From the NCBI GenBank assembly GCA_019635875.1, contig JAHBYP010000011.1:62001-126000 (forward strand): DNA of 64,000 bases, written 5' to 3'. Origin of the DNA: Alphaproteobacteria bacterium (GTDB taxonomy: Bacteria; Pseudomonadota; Alphaproteobacteria; Reyranellales; Reyranellaceae). Made by a program: the position numbers and the translations under genes. The notes beneath the pieces were generated by a model. The model did not search any database. It saw nothing but the letters and a program-made list of their open reading frames with translations, and was not told the DNA's origin. Below, piece after piece: positions 60,902 through 64,000 of the stretch (position 1 is the stretch's first letter; every line of letters begins with the position of its first letter).

Positions 60902-61494
60902 CAGCGAAACGCCCGTGTCGAGCCGAAGCCGATCCCGTTCTGGATCTTGCCGCCGCCGAAGGCCGAGCCCGCCGCGCCGAGGATCGAACCGCCGGCCCTC
61001 AGATAGGTGTCCAGCATGCTGGTCCTGGCCCTGGTGTCGTGCAGCGCCGCCTGCGCGGCGTGGTTCATGGCCTGCACCTCATGCGCGTGGGCCTCGCGAC
61101 GGAAATTGCCGCGCACGGTCAGCGCGTCGAGCGTGCCCATTCCCGCCGTATCCATCTGGATGTCGAGCGGCGAGCCCTCGTCGAGCGCGCTGCCCTGCCC
61201 CGCCAGGCGCGCGCGCTGCTGGCCCATGATCGAGGCGGTGCGCTGGCGCACCTTGTCCTCCTCGACCTCGCCGCGCTTGAGTGCGTCAGCGGCATTGCGC
61301 TGGGCGATGATCTGGTTGTTGCGCGCGACCTGCGCCTGATAGCCGGCCTGCGCCGCCGAGGCCTGCGCCGAGGCGATGGTGCCCGCGGCGGAGATCACCG
61401 CCGTCGCCACCGCCATCGCCGGCGCGAACCACGGGCAGAAATTGACGTCGTAGGTCGGTGGCTCGCCGGGTCGGGTGTTCCAGTACTTGAGCAT
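60901..61494 (-). CDS. T7 gp14-like internal virion protein
   Basis: A 197-residue protein. It has one hydrophobic segment near residues 24-50 (WFAPAMAVATAVISAAGTIA), a long helix (AGYQAQVARNNQIIAQRNAA, DALKRGEVEEDKVRQRTASI) and SALDEGSPLDIQMDTA, which fit the gp14-type internal virion protein of podoviruses that spans the outer membrane during DNA ejection. ATG 61494 overlaps the upstream gp13-like stop (TGATG). The trunk/toxin gene follows without gap, in the position of T7 gene 15. Confidence 0.8.
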   Translation of the reverse strand: MLKYWNTRPGEPPTYDVNFCPWFAPAMAVATAVISAAGTIASAQASAAQAGYQAQVARNNQIIAQRNAADALKRGEVEEDKVRQRTASIMGQQRARLAGQGSALDEGSPLDIQMDTAGMGTLDALTVRGNFRREAHAHEVQAMNHAAQAALHDTRARTSMLDTYLRAGGSILGAAGSAFGGGKIQNGIGFGSTRAFR

Positions 61495-62033
61495 CAGACG
61501 CTCCGTTCGAAGGGGTGGAAGGGCAGCCGGGCAACGCCGTAGGGCGCCGGCGGCCCGATGGTGAAGCCGAGCCAGCGCAGCCAGCGGATCGCCTGGCTGT
61601 TGCGTGCGTCGACGTGGTTGCGCAGCACGCGATAGGTCCGCAGCCAGCGCGCGACCATGGCGCGGTTGCGCCGCGCGAAGGCCACGGCGTTGCGCTCCAC
61701 CAGGTCGGAGCCGAGCAGCCAGGGACAGCCCTCGCCGCCCAGCAGCGACAGAGGGCCGACGCCGAAGACGCAGGCGACCTCGCCATCGACCGTGCCGGCC
61801 CAGGCCTCGGTGCTGCGCGCCAGCGACAGCAGCAGCGCGGGCAGCGGCGCGACGCCGATCGCCGCCTCGATCTCGCGGATGTCGGCCGCCCGCATGCGCG
61901 GCGCCAGCGCGCGGGCATGCGCCTCGGTGGCGGGCACGATCGCGATCGTCCTGTTGGCGGCGCCGGCGTCGCGCCGGCACTCCTCATGAGACCGGAGCGA
62001 CAAGGGCGCTTCCGGAACGGCCGCTTCAACCAC
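61494..62033 (-). CDS. T7 gp13-like internal virion protein (GNAT-like fold)
   Basis: A 179-residue protein with a GNAT-like pattern: AIVPATEAHARALAPRMRAA at the start and VDARNSQAIRWLRWLGFTIG in the last third. The DUF2833/T7 gp13 family has this fold and serves in virion assembly, and the order gp12-gp13-gp14 supports it. Starts with GTG 62033 overlapping the nozzle gene stop by 8 bases. Confidence 0.75.
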   Translation of the reverse strand: MVEAAVPEAPLSLRSHEECRRDAGAANRTIAIVPATEAHARALAPRMRAADIREIEAAIGVAPLPALLLSLARSTEAWAGTVDGEVACVFGVGPLSLLGGEGCPWLLGSDLVERNAVAFARRNRAMVARWLRTYRVLRNHVDARNSQAIRWLRWLGFTIGPPAPYGVARLPFHPFERSV

Positions 62034-64000
62034 CGACGTCGATCCTCGGGATGACCGCCAGCACGGTGGCCGGCAGGCCCGGCGTGGCCCGCAGGTAGAC
62101 CCGCCCGCCGTCGCTCCAGCGCGGCTCGATCAGCACCTCGCGGTCGCCGGTGAACAATGCGATCGGCTCGCCCCAGGCCTCGTCGGTGCGCTCCTTCATC
62201 TCGACGAGGGCGTCCCTGTCGGGGCCGGCCTGCACGCCGCGCGAGGCCTGCAGGCGCAGGGTGACGGTACCGACCCGCTTGCGCCGGCCCTGCACCGTCG
62301 GCTGGCCGGCGTCGACGTTCAGCGTTTCGAGGTCGCAATCGTAGGGCAGGCCGACCAGGGCGCGACTGGCCGGCCGTTCCAGCATCGCCGTGCCGTTGAT
62401 CACCGCCACCTCGGGCATCTTGTTGCCGTCGGCGAAGACGTCGACCGTGCGGCCCTCCAGGTGCCACAGGCCGCCGACGCTGCCCGCCAGCAGCGCCCAG
62501 TCGGCGGTGTCGGTGTCGCGCAGCGCCTCGGGCGCGTCCGTCTCGAGCCGGCCCGTCATCGTGGCGGCGTCGCCGAAGGCGGTGAGCGTGATCCGCACCG
62601 CCTCGCCGCCGGCGCGCAGCTCGTACTGGCGCCCGACCAGATCCGAGATGAACGGCGCGTGCCCGGTGGCCTGCAGCATCACCGAGGCGCCCATGTCGTA
62701 GCCGGCACCGGTGATCTTCAGCCAGGCGCCGCCCACCGTGTTGTTGCCGTCGTAGGCCAGCGCACAGTCAAGGAACCACGCGTCCCGCAGCCGCGAGAAC
62801 ATGCGCGACTGCATGCGCTCGACATAGCGCGCCGTGGCGCCGCCGACCGTGCGCGCGACGGTCAGGTAGAGCACGTCCTCGCTGCCCTCGCTGATGCTGC
62901 ACACCGATTCGACCGTGCCGTCGGTGACGTGCCGGGCCCAGGCGTAGACCTCGTGCTCGCGCATGTAGGTGAGCGCCAGCAGCACGCCGTCGTCGCGCAC
63001 CGCCCACACCACCTTGTGCGGCACCTGCGCCCAGGCCCATTCCTCGATCGCGTGGTCCTCGAAGAGGTGCGAGGCCAGCACCGACAGATCGACGCCGGTC
63101 CAGGCGTCGCTCTCTAACTGGTACTTGAGGTCGCGCACGATCGAGCCCTTCTCCTGCACGAACAGGATCGAGTCGTTGACCACGATCGGCGGCATGTGGT
63201 TGGAGCCGGCGTAGGACTGCGCGCGCAGGTTCGTGTTGGCCGGCGTCAGCACGTCGGCCTGCGCGCCCGGCCAGCACATCCACTCGGCGCCCGAGGTGAA
63301 GACGATCAGCGCGCCAACCGACACCAGGTGGCGGATCTCGTTGACCTGGCGCGAGGCGATGGTGCGGGTGATGGCGTCGTCGTCCTGCGTCGGCGTGCTG
63401 ACGTTCATGTTCTTGTAGGAGCCGCTGGCGGTGGCCCAGATGGTCTGCGGCTTGTTGGCCGAGCCGCCGAAGAACTTGCGCTGCTCGTGGTAGTTGACGC
63501 AGCCCGGCCATTCGCCGGCACCGTCGAAGGGGTTGCGGCTGCCCGGCGGGGCGTCCGTGGTGTCGGCCCTGATCTTGTCGTCGACGAAGCCTGTGGGGCC
63601 ATCGCCGGCGTTGCCGACGAATCCATAGATGCCGTTGCGCTGCTTGTAGACGTTGTAGGAGCCCGCGCCCGCGGCGTTGGTCCAGTGCACGCTGATGAAA
63701 TCGCCCGTCGCCGCGTTCCAGTCGTGCTCCTGCTTGAACGTCGCATTGCCCGCGCTCGACGGCAGCGATTCCTCACCGCTTTCGGCGTTGATCGCGGTCA
63801 CGACGTAGCTCCAGGGGGCCGAGCCGCTGACCGAGGACGGCGTCGCCGTGACGCCGGTCGGTGCCGCCTGCTCCGAGGCGAAGGTGATGGTGCTGAGCGC
63901 CCATGACGCATGGCCCGAGCGCGTCAGGTCGCGCGGCGCGTAGCCGGGATGCGTCAAGGTCAGCGTGTCGGCCGACTGCGTGAATTTCAGCGTCGGCAGG
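62026..64000 (-). CDS. T7 gp12-like tail nozzle protein (3' part; 5' end beyond window)
   Basis: The frame is open to base 64000, so the gene starts outside; the first visible residues are LPTLKFTQSADTLTLTHPGY, followed by APRDLTRSGHASW, the classic start of the phage tail nozzle/stopper family. Other marks are FHNYHEQR-type region GCVNYHEQRKFFGGSANKPQ, WPGAQADVLTPANTNLRAQS and GSNHMPPIVVNDSILFVQEK. About 650 residues are visible. It connects the portal to the fibre region. It overlaps the gp13-like gene. There may be a fibronectin-like insert near VTATPSSVSGSAPWSYVVTA. Confidence 0.85.
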   Translation of the reverse strand, partial: LPTLKFTQSADTLTLTHPGYAPRDLTRSGHASWALSTITFASEQAAPTGVTATPSSVSGSAPWSYVVTAINAESGEESLPSSAGNATFKQEHDWNAATGDFISVHWTNAAGAGSYNVYKQRNGIYGFVGNAGDGPTGFVDDKIRADTTDAPPGSRNPFDGAGEWPGCVNYHEQRKFFGGSANKPQTIWATASGSYKNMNVSTPTQDDDAITRTIASRQVNEIRHLVSVGALIVFTSGAEWMCWPGAQADVLTPANTNLRAQSYAGSNHMPPIVVNDSILFVQEKGSIVRDLKYQLESDAWTGVDLSVLASHLFEDHAIEEWAWAQVPHKVVWAVRDDGVLLALTYMREHEVYAWARHVTDGTVESVCSISEGSEDVLYLTVARTVGGATARYVERMQSRMFSRLRDAWFLDCALAYDGNNTVGGAWLKITGAGYDMGASVMLQATGHAPFISDLVGRQYELRAGGEAVRITLTAFGDAATMTGRLETDAPEALRDTDTADWALLAGSVGGLWHLEGRTVDVFADGNKMPEVAVINGTAMLERPASRALVGLPYDCDLETLNVDAGQPTVQGRRKRVGTVTLRLQASRGVQAGPDRDALVEMKERTDEAWGEPIALFTGDREVLIEPRWSDGGRVYLRATPGLPATVLAVIPRIDVGG

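Overview
The window is high-GC, densely packed bacterial DNA. The gene repertoire suggests a metabolically broad alphaproteobacterium, perhaps Rhodospirillales or Reyranella-like, but no rRNA or other marker gene is present and genus is a guess. It holds two complete peptide-type ABC transporters, a DctPQM TRAP transporter, four luciferase-like oxidoreductases, CaiB-type CoA transferase, enoyl-CoA hydratase, PhyH dioxygenases, and many palindromic intergenic repeats.

Layout. 1-2032: 3' end of a large virion-type protein ending in a putative HHxFP nuclease, plus a putative immunity gene. 2108-6656: minus-strand catabolic genes (two LLM oxidoreductases, SnoaL-like, SMP-30, PhyH). 6990-14617: peptide ABC transporter genes in three blocks, split by a divergent beta-lactamase/AmpR-type regulator pair. 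14757-18618: an amber-interrupted FAD monooxygenase, GST, a small repeat protein and a ketopantoate reductase-like gene. 18762-22735: second copy of the virion-type toxin with its putative immunity gene. 22736-28593: a ynbABCD-like phospholipid/phosphatase cluster. 28871-39301: CaiB-type transferase, then a second ABC transporter whose two ATPase genes are separated by a TRAP operon. 39437-47593: enoyl-CoA hydratase, two LLM oxidoreductases, aldo/keto reductase, ThDP enzyme, methyltransferase and PhyH protein. 47689-49269: remnants of IS630 and IS256 elements. 49475-64000 and beyond: late genes of a T7-like (podovirus) prophage on the minus strand.

The prophage reads, in transcription order: gp12-like tail nozzle, gp13-like and gp14-like internal virion proteins, then, where T7 has the ejection proteins gp15/gp16, the same trunk protein seen at 1-1328 and 20270-22555, here with a third C-terminus. 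A putative immunity gene follows, then tail fibre, a DUF4376-type protein, a holin/XhlA-like protein, a GH19 endolysin and an Rz/Rz1 spanin pair. A serralysin protease and a TIGR04372-type glycosyltransferase lie between immunity and tail fibre on the opposite strand.

The most notable signal is this three-copy set: one podoviral ejection-protein trunk joined to three unrelated C-terminal domains, each followed by a different putative immunity gene. Two of the immunity proteins share a repeated DUF4288-like module. The orphan cassette at 20-22.7 kb and the phage tail-fibre gene share a homologous upstream region with two copies of a 23-24 bp motif spaced 56 bp apart, resembling single-subunit phage RNA polymerase promoters. 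I infer a polymorphic toxin-immunity family loaded on, or derived from, a T7-like DNA-ejection machine. The prophage copy has a frameshift and a nonsense codon in its trunk, so it may be decaying or expressed as a shorter product.
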